Shown one piece after another: positions 45,635 through 57,148 of a stretch of DNA of 64,000 nt. The number at the start of each line of letters is the position of its first letter. Within the stretch, counting starts at the first letter, position 1. The position numbers and the translations under genes were made by a program. Under the pieces are notes generated by a model. It saw only the letters and a program-made list of their open reading frames with translations, had not been told where the DNA came from and did no database searches. This stretch comes from Sphagnum compactum (Eukaryota; Bryophyta; Sphagnopsida; Sphagnales), in contig OZ234493.1 of NCBI GenBank assembly GCA_965153455.1, forward strand, positions 32,602,213 through 32,666,212. Reading direction: 5' to 3'.

Positions 45635-47270
45635 TTAATCAAGGTCCAGAAACTCCATCCGCTTTCTCATTGTCCCTTTGAGTTCTGTGGCATCCTTCTC
45701 TGCTTTCTGTGCCTGAGATTGAGAAACGAAGCAGTCAATGCCCATCCCTTCTCTCAGAAAATATCCACCCTAAAATTGTGTCATAAGTAAAAACAAAGAT
45801 ATTCACAGGGGGAGGGGGTATGTGTGTATTATACCAGCTTGATTTCAGAAGGTGTCACACAAACCATGTGAGGTGGCAACTCCTCACTTTCAACATCCTT
45901 TGTTGTCACCCATAAACACCCCCAATCATCAGTCCCAAGCACCCTTTCCTCATTGACCAACACAAAGAATCAATGACTAGGCTGAAAAACCAAATCCTAA
46001 GCTCTTAAAAAAAATACTCATATTTTCTTGGGGGGGAGTTCTGACAGGACTTTGCAATCAACACAACAGTAGATCTATCTCTGAACTTGTCTGCTCGTTG
46101 AGAGTAAAATCATGTTCATGGTAGACTGACATAGAGGTTGTTCTGTGCTTACCAGTTCACCAATGAGGACAACATTCTCCCCACGTATGATGTACAAGCC
46201 CAAAGGAAGATCACAATAAAGCTCTCCCACAATGATTCTCTCAATTGCTCTTTCCAACACCACATTCGCTGTGTTTCCCGCACAATCAATCAGTGCCCCC
46301 CAAACCCTTTACCCACATCAAGCAACATTCAAGCATATCTACAAAATTTGCCAAGAAAATCTCCACAACAACAAATTCGAAAATAATACAACAATTGAGA
46401 GCAGCCATAACTTTATGAGAGTGGGAGCCACTCACAAAGTGTCAGACTATATCACCTTCATCATAAACAGCAGTGACAAGATGCCTTGCCTACCCACTGA
46501 CTTCATCAGCTCCCAACAGTCAGGGTGTAGATAAGTATTATAGAGAACAAAAGGATAAGAAAACATGAATGTCATGCACCATGTTCCTAGCTACAATTGT
46601 GGGTTCTCATCATGTACCAAATTGATCGAAAGAGCTCAGGATGCCAACTAGCTTCCTTCCATCACGCAAAATCACAAGCAGCTTCTCTGCACACATTGAG
46701 CAGAAGTGGGCTGGGTATCACAACATGCTTGATTTTTAAATGCAGAAGGTGTGAGAAACATACAAAAAAACAAGTTAACAAATCTGAAATAGAGCACATG
46801 AAGCCACTGCAGCAGAGCAGAAGCTTGAATAAAACCATGCTAAATCTTTCTCTTCCGCTTAGGTTGTGAAGGTTGTCTACATGCTAATGCAATGTCTCTC
46901 TTAACGGCATTAGGAACCAAACACCAAACACTATAACTTAAAATTATTTCTGCTGGCTGTGGGATGCAGAATCTTACTATGCAAAAACACATAAAAAGAG
47001 AGAAAACATTGGGACAAACTCCAAACCCTCAAGATATGAGATGGGAAAAAACAAAAACCCTAATTCTGATCCAATCTGCTTTAGAGATCAACCACCATCT
47101 CACCACTTGCATGAATATCCAGTAGTTTGTTTGTATTCTCTATGCATGCGTGCAAGCGTGGGGGGTTTGCTTACATGGGTTGGGTTATGTGCGAGAAAGA
47201 GAAGGAGCTTACTATCAAGATTATCAGCAAGGGAGGTAGCAGGGAAGTTATCGGAGCCTGCCCACGACAT
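45635..47270 (-). CDS. LSM1: LSM1, Sm-like mRNA decay protein, 5 exons
   Basis: Exons (minus): 47213-47270, 46618-46686, 46153-46268, 45835-45897 and 45635-45712, all GT-AG, joining to 127 codons plus TAA. The start MSWAG, the Sm1 motif (KLLVILRDGRKLVGIL..FDQFANVVLE), the Sm2 motif (GLYIIRGENVVLIGEL) and the LSM1-specific C-terminal helix ending MRKRMEFLDLD are all present. The family length is about 128 residues. LSM1 is the cytoplasm-specific subunit of the Lsm1-7 ring, which with Pat1 binds deadenylated mRNA 3' ends and promotes decapping in P-bodies. YIIRGENV places the RNA-binding Arg-Gly as expected. The intron before exon 4 ends AAAG, a less usual acceptor context. The intron before exon 3 contains a dispersed repeat (46418-46540). 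The gene looks intact. Confidence 0.95.
46418..46540 (+). repeat. dispersed repeat, copy 2, inside LSM1 intron
   Basis: Related to 44820-44945, about 1.6 kb away in the same orientation. It lies wholly within the intron between LSM1 coding exons 2 and 3. Confidence 0.65.
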
Positions 47271-47510
47271 CCCCCTTCTTCAGCGAAAATATTCTTTGGG
47301 GTTGTATCACGTAGTAAGCTGGTAGCATTCCTTCCCGCCCGCGCCCTCGTCTCTCTCCTTTCTCTGTGTGGTCGTCGAGCCTCCCGCCGTCACTTCCTCT
47401 TCTTATTCCTTGTACCCTCTCCTCCCCTTCCCACACCTTTGCATCTCTCCCTTTTCCCCCCAGCACACCCAAACCCTAAACTCCGGTCTTCCAGACTCAC
47501 GAATAGGTGT

Positions 47511-47541
<31 letters not shown>

Positions 47542-47860
47542 CCCTGTCCAATCTACTTGCCGCCACAGACGAAACCCTTGCCTAATACGACAAAAACCTT
47601 TACCACCAGCACCAGCCCACAACCACAAAAGCCGAAGTCTTCTCGACTTCCAGTTCTCCTGCGATTTTTTCCTCACATACCCACTTTGCTACAACATTCA
47701 GCCAACAGATGTAGCACAGTTTTGCACCTCCAGCTTCGTGAATTTCACCTCGCCTGGTGCATCACGCAACCGCCAAACCGTCCCCTTCCACCGCTTGCTA
47801 TCTCTCCTCGAGACGCTAGTCGCTACCCGCAACCCGTCCGCAGGCCGCAGGTTTATACCA
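47271..47860. other. GC-richer region upstream of LSM1, with (TC)n run
   Basis: Presumed promoter and 5' leader of LSM1 on the minus strand. A (TC)n microsatellite lies at 47511-47539. Long open frames on the plus strand begin at non-ATG codons, are Pro/Ser/Leu-rich from CT composition and show no domain. A divergent plus-strand transcript is possible but not supported. Confidence 0.45.
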
Positions 47861-48245
47861 GGGGTCGCTCCCCCTCTGTCCATAAGTTCTGCGCATAATT
47901 CCACCGACCGTTGGTTGGTCACAGTATCCTATGGATCCTAAGTTTCTCGCCCGGTAGTTGTACACATGGAGGAGTCGAATGTTCTACGTAGGCTTATGTT
48001 GCCTGGCAGGCGAGCGCACGTGGCTGCCACGTAGGTGTCCAAAGTCAGACCAGGGGTCACTCCCCACTACCATAGAGACCTGGAACAATCCCACCGACCG
48101 TTGGTTGGTTGGTCACAATATCCTAAGGATCATTAGTGCACCCCGTGGTTTGTACACGTGATGGGTTGACTGTCCTACGTAGGCTAATATTACCTGGCAG
48201 GCGAGCACATGTGGCTGCCCTGTAGGCATCAAAAGTTAGGAACTT
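47861..48245 (+). repeat. diverged tandem duplication, period 192 bp
   Basis: Copies begin at GGGGTC in 47861 and 48053 and share CCCACCGACCGTTGGTTGG (one mismatch), AGTATCCTA-GGATC, TTGTACAC, CTACGTAGGCT and CCTGGCAGGCGAGC. Copy 1 contains a perfect CACGTGGC (48017-48024), changed to CATGTGGC in copy 2. Confidence 0.85.
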
Positions 48246-48529
48246 ACCCCTGGTAAATAGTAAATACAAACATGTTTTCACCCCAAGTGAGAATCGCATT
48301 ATTGAAAATTGTTTGTTTTAAAAAAACATTTGAAAACCATGTTGGTTCTATGAAAGTACCAAAACTCGATTCTCAAGTTAGTAGTTAGATTAGGTTAGTT
48401 TAGGGTTTAGGTTGGTTGTTAAGCAGGAAGTCTTGGCAACGCCCCCTCGTATAAAAATCCTTTTGGGGTTAGTTGTTCCTAATCACGATTAAAAGTTTCA
48501 TTTTTCTTCACATTGATCCTTTGCATTGT
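48246..48529. other. spacer, nothing recognised
   Basis: AT-rich DNA between two repeat blocks. No coding signal. Confidence 0.5.
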
Positions 48530-49320
48530 TCCTTTGTGTTGTTTTTTTTGCATTGCTCCCTTGTGTTGTCCCCATCATGTTACTAGTGTTGCTCGTGGTT
48601 TGTCGGATTGCTAGCATTATTAGTTTATTGCATTGTTAGTGTTGTTGGTTTGTCATGTTGCTGGTGCATCACATTGTTGGTGTTATTAATGGTTCATCAC
48701 ATTGCTAGTGGTGCTAATGGCTCATCACATTGCTAGTAGTGCTAATGGTTCATCACATTGTTAGTGTTGCTTGGGTTTCGTCACATTATTAAAACTATTC
48801 GTGGTTTGTCATGTTGTTGGCGTTGTTATGGTTTGTCTATTACTATCGTCAGTTTGTCATGTGTTGGTGGTACTTTTGGCGCGTCACATTGCTAGTGCTA
48901 CTATTGGTTTGTCATGTTGTTGGTGTTATTCCTAGTGCGTCATGTTGCTAGTGTTGATGTTAGTGTGTCATGTTATTAGTGTTGGTGTTGGTTTATGGTG
49001 TTATTATTGTTCGTGTTGTAGTTTAATTATTGCATTATTAGTGTTGTCGTTTCTTCGCATCGTTGGTGTTACTTGTGATCCGTCGTATTGCTGGTGCTAG
49101 TGTTAGTTTGTCACATAACTAGTTTTATTGTTGATGCATTGCGTTGTTGATGTTGTTGATTCATCGTATTGTTGGTTTGTTACATTGTTAGTGTTGTTGT
49201 TGATTTTTTGCATTGTTGGTGTTATTATTGGTTCATCACATTTATGGTGTTGTTGGTTGTTCGCATTGTTGGTGTTATTGTTGGTTTATCACATTTATGA
49301 TGTTTATCTTTTGTTAGAAG
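48530..49320 (+). repeat. TTG-rich degenerate tandem repeat
   Basis: About 800 bases of loosely repeated phrases such as GTTTGTCATGTTGCTAGTG and TTCATCACATTGCTAGTG, with units near 24-36 bases. The plus strand is strongly depleted of C. Frames through it are Val/Leu/Cys-rich artefacts. Confidence 0.75.
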
Positions 49321-52300
49321 ATTTTTGTATTGTATAAATAATTATTATATTTAACCACATGTGTTTTGTTAACAAGTTCATGTTATAACTATGTTTAATT
49401 TGTCTCCCATTACAACGACTAAGATGGCAGCAGCCACAAATGACGTGGCAATGCAAAATATGCTTCTATTGATAGATAATATTTTGCCACATAAGACATG
49501 TCTAAAACCAGGGGGTAGGATTCTTAATAAAGGTGCTAAAAACTTTTTTTTTGCTTCAACACATGGCACACCAACCTTGGTAGATTTCTATACTTATGTT
49601 GAATTGAACAAAAACATTATTATCGAAAGTCCATGTGAATTAGTGGCATATAAGGTAGTAAGAGTGGAATAAATGTAAAGACATGGTAGAGGTAGAAAGG
49701 ATTTAGCTAGGTAATAAGGGTGGAGTAAATGCAACTTTAGGTTTAGATCATGAAAAAAATTAATAGTAGAAGGGGGAAAATGCAATTTGATTTGTTGACA
49801 ACATTCATTTGAAAGTTCATCCATTTTATTTAGATCATTCATTTTTTTCATCCAAGAAAATCGTTCATCGATGACACGTGGCAAAATAATCTTCCACATC
49901 ACCAAATATTTCTTTGACATCAACAAGATATTCTTGAAAAGATTCCTTTGGTTCATTTGTTTACACCCACGTGCTCACCATTCATGCTCACACGTTCACA
50001 AAATAGCACCCCTGAACCTAAAGCTATGAACCTAAGCAAGCTTACCTACCTAGGTTGACTTGGCAAAAAACCTAAAGCTAGGAATTTGGGCAAGCCTACT
50101 TAGGTTAACCTATTAGTAAAGTAACATATTTTAGGTATATTTAAACATACTAGATGTAGTAAATTTATTATGTCTAGTTAAGTAACTTAAAAAGTAACTT
50201 ATATTACAAAATAGGTTTTTACTAAATAGCCTATACATAGGTTAATTTAATAGATATGTTAACCTAAGCTAGTGTGTTAAATAGTTAAATAGTCAATGAG
50301 TTATGGGTCACCTTTTTCAAAATGATTATTAATATTGTAGTCATAATTATAATTAACAATAAATTGTTCAATACACATACACATGCATGTGAATTCATGA
50401 TTTCAAAAACATCATAGCACACCAAAAAAAATGGCATGCCATGACAAATATTGGTGCCATAAATTCAAAACACATAAAAAATCATGGACTGCCATGAAAA
50501 TTTGTGACACTTTGTTGCCATGCCATGTCATCATCACATGGAAGACATGGTCATTATTAATCGCAAAGGACAACAATATTTTCAACTAGTTAATAAATGA
50601 GATTAATTTATCAAATCAATGACATGAATCATGATGTCAAGTTAGTGTCACAAATCATGAGGTGTTGTGATTACTAGTCAACCTCGTTGGCATGTGGCAT
50701 GCCATGTCAACATCACACGACCATAAGTTGTTAATATTCACCAAAAGTTGCCAAAATGAATGGAATTTTGTTATTAACTAATTTTGGATAATTAAAAATA
50801 CATTAAAAATACATTTTTGATATTTTGATATTTGTGTAAAAACCATCAAATCATGATATCAACTATAATTACAAAATGATAATGCCATGTGGCACCATAA
50901 TGTCTTTTACAACTACATAGTCATTAACATGAACTTATAGTTATAATTATAGTAAAAAAAGACAATAGTCGTTTTATTAACCAGTTGTTAAACCCAAGAT
51001 GTGTTGTTGTGTTTTGAAGAAAAGTGGGAAGTAACCATTTGATTCAAGGTGTAATGCAGTGAGAGCTAAGGTGATGTTGGGGGACATGGACGCAGGAAAA
51101 AATAGTGTCAAAGTGCGAACTGCCCAAAAGTATTCCCTTGCATGCTCGAGAGCTAAACTACAAAACAAATGTTTGTGAGTTGGAAGATCATGTTGGGGAA
51201 AAGGGATTGAGTTTGAATTGGCCACCAAAGCTTGGGCCCATAAAATAAACTCTTCATGCAAGTTTTCCCAATTACTTGCTAAAAAACGCTTGAATCGAAT
51301 GTGTTTCCCTATGCATGTCGCCCTGCCACGAAGGGCAAAACAATACACCATTGGGATAGCAAGAGGAACAAGTGCCAAGCTGCCACATTGTACGGTTTTA
51401 TGTTAGCTTATTCAATGGAAAACAAAATGCCACTTGTACATCATGTCGTAGACTAATGGGGATGCAGTTGTATAATTGAGGACAACAAAGGCTTAAATGA
51501 AAGGACCCGAAGACATCCAATGATGAAACCTATGTCCAAGCTTATGTAGGTAAGGTAGGAGCAATGGAGGATATTGAGCCGGGATGATCACAAAGGTTTG
51601 GATTGGATGAATTGGATGTCTAACAAGAATGCTAATGACGAGTTAATCTTCGACTAATAAATTGGCGCCCACAAGTGAGGCACAAGATTTTAAGTAAAGG
51701 TTGAGAACATGTTGAAGAGATGGGGTTAGGTTGGGGGGTATGATCATGGCCAATTGTAACGACCAATAGAGTGGGAGGGGAAAAATGTTCTAATTGTGCA
51801 TGATCGAAAAGGTTTGGGAAAATGTAAAATTGGGACCCCACATTCACACAAAGGGTTGGGGATTGGTAGGGGAACTAGTAGGTGGTGTGTGAGATGTTAA
51901 AATGGGAGGGGTAACTAGTGAGTGGTTTGTGGTTTATGTGGGGGATGAGATGAAGGATAAAGCTATAGTGGCACATGATAAGGCAAATGGGTGATGGGAA
52001 CTACGAGGTTCGATGAGACGTGATAAGTTGGGGGACATGGGACATTTGGTGCCCATGAGGTAAGAAGTCTACTATGAACATGGGCCCCACTTTCTAAAGA
52101 TTGCCTACCGCTACAAGGTAATCCTTAATCTACAAAGCTAATCACACAATACTAAATGAAACGAAAAGAAAAAGATAAGAAACTTTTTAAGGAGTCCTTT
52201 GCTAGGGCATTATGCCAAGGCCAAACTCTAACTTTGTTATAGGCCTAGGTGTCACAATCACTATTCTATTGGATTCAACAATACCTAAACACTCTAATAC

Positions 52301-52679
52301 CAAAATATTACAAGCTTCACTCCTTGTTTTTTGTTTTGCAAGATATGGAACAAGGAACGCCACACGAAAGTTTCTTAATTTTGTGATGGAAAGCTAGCTA
52401 TGTCTTCACCCACTTGGAGGACACACTCCAATGCTCTAAGATGACTAGCCATATCCTTTGGAAATTGAAAAGATAACTATGCAATGAAATTGACCAAAAA
52501 GGTTGTAAGAAAACTTGGTCACTGCATATTTGTTAGCTAGTTCCCTTGGATATCACAAGAGTTGGATATGTGGAACCAGTTCTTTGATCATGGTTACCAT
52601 CTTTAAATAAATGAAAATGGAAATTTATATACATTTAAAATTATTTAATTATTAATTGGTTGCATAATATAACCTTAAC
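49321..52679. other. AT-rich spacer, no gene recognised
   Basis: A 133-codon frame on the minus strand (50977-51378, starting with TTG) is the longest here. It has no domain I recognise. Around 50030-50280 there are repeats of the TACCTAGGTT/AACCTAAGC type. Confidence 0.4.
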
Positions 52680-52931
52680 CTAAACCCTGGTCAAAGAACC
52701 GTGAGTTTTCAGGCAGGGCCCGGATACACCAGGTTGCCTGTTCTTTCCAGGAACTGCTTGTTCAGCTGGTGGATAATTTACCATGGTTACCTTCGATGGA
52801 TACCTGGGAAGAAACAAGGAACCGCCCAGATATCCAGTGGGGGTCTGATGAGAAAAGTGATATCTGCCGTACACACGGGTATAATCTGATGGACCAAAAC
52901 AATTTAAAGGTCCTTCGAACTTGAAGAGCAA
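52680..52931 (-). other. GC-richer island with coding-like frame, unidentified
   Basis: GC is clearly higher than both flanks. The minus strand has an 83-codon frame of balanced composition (contains GPSDYTRVYGRYHFSHQ and VNYPPAEQAVPGKN) that is unlike the low-complexity frames elsewhere. It begins with TTG and has no recognised domain. It may be an exon or a fragment of a gene or transposon. Function unknown. Confidence 0.3.
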
Positions 52932-55427
52932 TAATCCAATGAATCTTTCAATCTGAAGGATAATTTGCTAAAAACTCCTCCAAAAAAAATAAAGAGATCA
53001 AATTTGTGGGAGCAAATCTTAGAGAGAAAGTCTCTAATAATGTCAGTTGCGAACTCTTATTATACATTGAGATCATTTGGAGTGCATTTTACTGTTGTAT
53101 GTGGAGATGATCTCTGAGACAAAATTAAAGCAACTTGTTTCACTCAATTTTTTTGCTAAAAAGTTAAATTATGCGTGTATGGAAAGATGAGGAATAAATT
53201 GATTTAAATACTTACTTCATAATGTCTTACTTATTTATTATATTAAAGTTAACCGTAGAGTCAGGCGATTAGGGGGCGAGAACGGGCAGTTTCGGCATAA
53301 TAGGGCATCAAACGCGTAACTGGGAATGAAAATTTTACAAAACAAAATAACTGGGACCCAAACTAAATTTTCCACCAATTTTGGTGGTAAATTGAGTTTC
53401 ATCCTGTCTTTCCTTTTTTTTCCTGAGCGCCTCCACTGCTGTTACATATTTTTTCACTGCTCCTACCTGTACGGCCATTATAATTATTTTCGAACCTTGT
53501 GCATTAGATGCTGAGTTTCAGCATTTCATACTCAGATTTAATAAAATTTCATTAGTTTGTGAATACCGCTGAAAGAGGGGATAGGGGGTGAAAGAGAGGG
53601 TGACTTTATCGATATCTCTATTGTAGTAAATAGTATTCTATCTCTTTGAATATGAGTATTTATGGATATACATGTAAAATTCAAGTATGGTTCTCTCATT
53701 AAATTGATTGCTTGGTTGCACAATCAAGTTGGAAAATTATTGGAGTTTGGTACATTAAGATCCTTAATCACAATGACGAGCAACCAACCATGTCTTTAGC
53801 TACTTGTTCCCGAGTGTGCTGTGGAATCTCAAACCAAAAATGATCAAACTCCAAAACCACTCCTTGCGGATAAACAACAAAACTAAACTTCTGTTTTGGG
53901 TTATACCGACAAATGACAATAAAGAAAAATAAATATTTTGCACCAAATACCTAATGGTCACAACCATAGCTCTCATATCATGATAGATGGCTTTTTTTTG
54001 TTGTAATCACAACTTTTATAGACAACCAATTAACTTATCCCAATGAGCGATCTCACCATGTGTTTTATCCTAAAGTAGGCCATCAATTTTCAGGATTCTT
54101 TCCAGCCCCAGATCAAAATTTTACATGCTTTCAAAGACCTCCATCTAAAACTTGTGTCCAAACCGAACTTGGACACAATTTAGAGGGGCTTTCCAATAGT
54201 ACCAAGAACATTCATTGCCAGGGACCTCGTGGTGTGGGAGATCTCAACACGACAAAAACAAGGGGTGTGTCACACTGTGGCCTTGCCATTTACATTCAAA
54301 AGTATCTTCACCCAAAAGAAGAACTAAGGAAACTCAAATATTTCACCATGCAAAAATATATAATCTTCAAAAAATCCTCTAAAAAAGAAACCAAATTCTT
54401 TCATGATATATCATAACTCTATAACTAATCTCTAGTTTCAACACAAGCCAAAAAATCATCTTTCAAAAAATCCTCATATCAAAATAGACCTATTATTTAT
54501 TACCTAGGGGCCAAAATCCCTTAAGCTACTATTATACTCTATAATGAATCTAAACACAATATCCTCCTTGCCTTGGTAGGCAAGGCCAGCAAACCAAACA
54601 AAACAAACAAACAAACAACCTTCCTTAATAGGAAGACTTTTTTACATGCAAAATTTGCATGGAAGCTGCTGCCAGTTGGCTACCTTTAGAATGCCTTCAG
54701 TTGTAACTTATGACTCGGCTTCCAATAAATTGTCATCTAGCCCTCTTGAGTCTCTCTTATTTTTTCTTTTTTTGTTTTGGAGGAGCATAAAAGCTGGTTG
54801 CTGGTAGTTGTTGTTGGGTTATTGGGAGGGGAGACAACAGAGCTAACATGATGTTATGATGCAGAGGAAGAGTGAGTGATTCATTCATATTGTTGAACGA
54901 CAATCACCAATGAGAGCAGGCTGCTGATTATTATTGAAAAATAGCCAAGATGCCTCCTCGGTGCACCCCCAAGGCTACTATTTCCAATCACAGCCCGCAT
55001 AAAGCAGATGACTGGACATAACCAACATCCGTTACATCCATAACCCCTATTCAGCAGATGGATGCACATCAGTTTTTCATTCATTATACAGAATGGACAT
55101 GGTATGAACATTCACAGGGACTAGTTTGAACCCCATGCCTAATGCACAGGTGTGTTATTTCAACAATGTTTGGTTCATGTTTTAGTTTTTTTTTTAAACT
55201 TTTATCTTTTTTATTTTTATTTTATGTGTTTTCTGTTTTTATTATTATTTTGTATAATAAAAATAAAGTGTTTCTTTTTCACTTTTGTATTTTTGTTTAT
55301 TTGGATGCAAGTTTGAAGTTTGGAGAAAGAAGACACACCTGTAATGTTGGAATCCTTTTGATTAGAGTTACCCATAAAGTCAACAAATTAGGGGGGTCCT
55401 ATTACGTGATATAAGGGGCACTATAAC
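52932..55427. other. AT-rich spacer, no gene recognised
   Basis: Short frames only. The 118-codon frame at 54060-54416 (+) has no recognisable domain. Confidence 0.45.
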
Positions 55428-55760
55428 AAGGTGCCCGTCGTGCTTTTGCTGCCCATAATATTCTAGGTGCTTGTTCACCAAGAAAAACGGACTCTACTAC
55501 GAGGTGCCCATCATATTTTTGCTACCCATATTAATATTCTAGGTGCTTGTTCACCAAGAAAAACGGACTCTACTACAAGGTGCCCATCATATTTTTGCTA
55601 CCCATATTAATATTCTAGGTGCTTGTTCACCAAGAAAAAAGGGGCCCTATTACAAGGTGCCCATCATATTTTTGCTACCCATATTAATATTCTCGGTGCT
55701 TGTTCACCACGAAAGAAGGGCCCTATTACAAGGCGCCCTAATATTCTAGGATCTTGTTCA
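55428..55760 (+). repeat. five-copy tandem repeat, unit about 76 bp
   Basis: AAGGTGCCCATCATATTTTT begins units at 55428, 55501, 55577, 55654 and 55730, and each runs through GTGCTTGTTCACCA. The central three are nearly identical; the outer two are diverged or truncated. The 3' end carries CTCGGTGCTTGTTCACCACG variants. Confidence 0.92.
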
Positions 55761-57148
55761 CTTGTGTTCTAGTCATGACTTAAAAGTGTAGGGTAAGGCC
55801 TTTACGACATGGGTTGTTAATTTACCTCCACAAATTAGGGCCTGCATGATGCAATAGCCGAGTGTGGAATTGTCTCTCGTGCAGACCTGATTCTCGTAAT
55901 GGTGTCATCTAAGGGCCTTCCAAGTCATAAAGAAAGAGGCCAATGGACAACATCAAACAAGACATAATATGCAGAATTGGTGGTCGAGATAAACTTGTAT
56001 GACTACATGAACCCACCTCATAATAACATATGGGGAATTCTACAAACCATAAGAACCCTAGTCCTTCAAATGAAAGGCACGGTCCTAATTGTGGAGGTAA
56101 ATTAATAACCCATATAGTCGAGCCTAGGTTTTTACATTAAAAATATTCTCCCTTGTTCATGAGTTTTACCCGTAATAAAGTATGAAACAAACCCTATCAT
56201 AAACATACGGAGATCATGAGCCGGTGGAGGAGTGAGTATTCTTATGCCTACTCTTTAATAATGAGTACACTTACTCTTTAAGAGTGAGAGGGATCTTACA
56301 CCTACAAGTATTGGACTACAAGGAAATAGGTGTAAGATTCCTCCTTTATTGTAAGAGGGATATTCATGGATATATAAACGTGCCCTCCCAATACACGGTA
56401 CCAAATTTGTGGGTGTGATTTAGGTGGGGACCCATCTTCTCAAAGGCTAATACAAAGCAAGCAAAGTGGTGTTTGGAGGGGGGGGGGGGTGGGTGGTGTT
56501 GTAAGAGTCAATTTGCAGATAGAATTGGTCTCAAATGACAAGCCACCTACTTTAGAAACATATGCCAACAACAAAACAAAAGCACAAAACTATTATCCAC
56601 AATAGCAAGAGACAGAACGTTACATAAAAGGGGCCCATTATAAAGGGGTTTGGTTGTTGTTACACTTGCATGCTCATTGCTCAAGTTATGCCAGGAGTTC
56701 ATGACTTGGTCTTCATAACCAACAAACCACCACAACATCATGCAAGTAGTTAGAATTTAATCATGGATAATATTATGTAGGGTTTTTAACTCATGTTTTA
56801 TAATAGACCAATATATTTTAAGATTAGTATATAATAATAGGTCCATGCATAATTAGTTTTATGTCAAACTCATTTCATTAACATTCATATTGACCCTCAA
56901 AATGGTTGGGTTTAGAGGTGGGAGTTCTTGTTGTTTGTATTGCTCACAATGCTTGCACTAGCTAGTGTCACTGGTAGTACTTTGTGCAATATTAACAAGG
57001 AGATAACAAGAATGGCCCATGTAGAAAACAACGTGTATGAAAGTTCCAAACTATCAAGATTTTTCACTTATATTACTTGGAATTTTTTCATGTCTAATTT
57101 GCTATAGAGATATGAACTCATAGATCAATTGAAGTTGACAACAACAAA
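55761..57148. other. spacer with small inverted repeat and poly-G
   Basis: No gene is seen. A short inverted repeat (GATCTTACACCTA / TAGGTGTAAGATT) lies at 56291-56342 and a poly-G run at 56478-56489. Confidence 0.5.

Noticed and set aside
47368-47941. Two overlapping plus-strand frames of 176 and 144 codons upstream of LSM1
   Set aside because: The 176-codon frame begins at GTG. Both are Pro/Ser/Leu-rich because of CT composition, and the (TC)n run gives their SLSLSL stretches. No domain.
50977-51378. 133-codon minus-strand frame
   Set aside because: Starts with TTG, no recognisable domain, no splice context. A chance frame cannot be excluded, so it is not called a gene.
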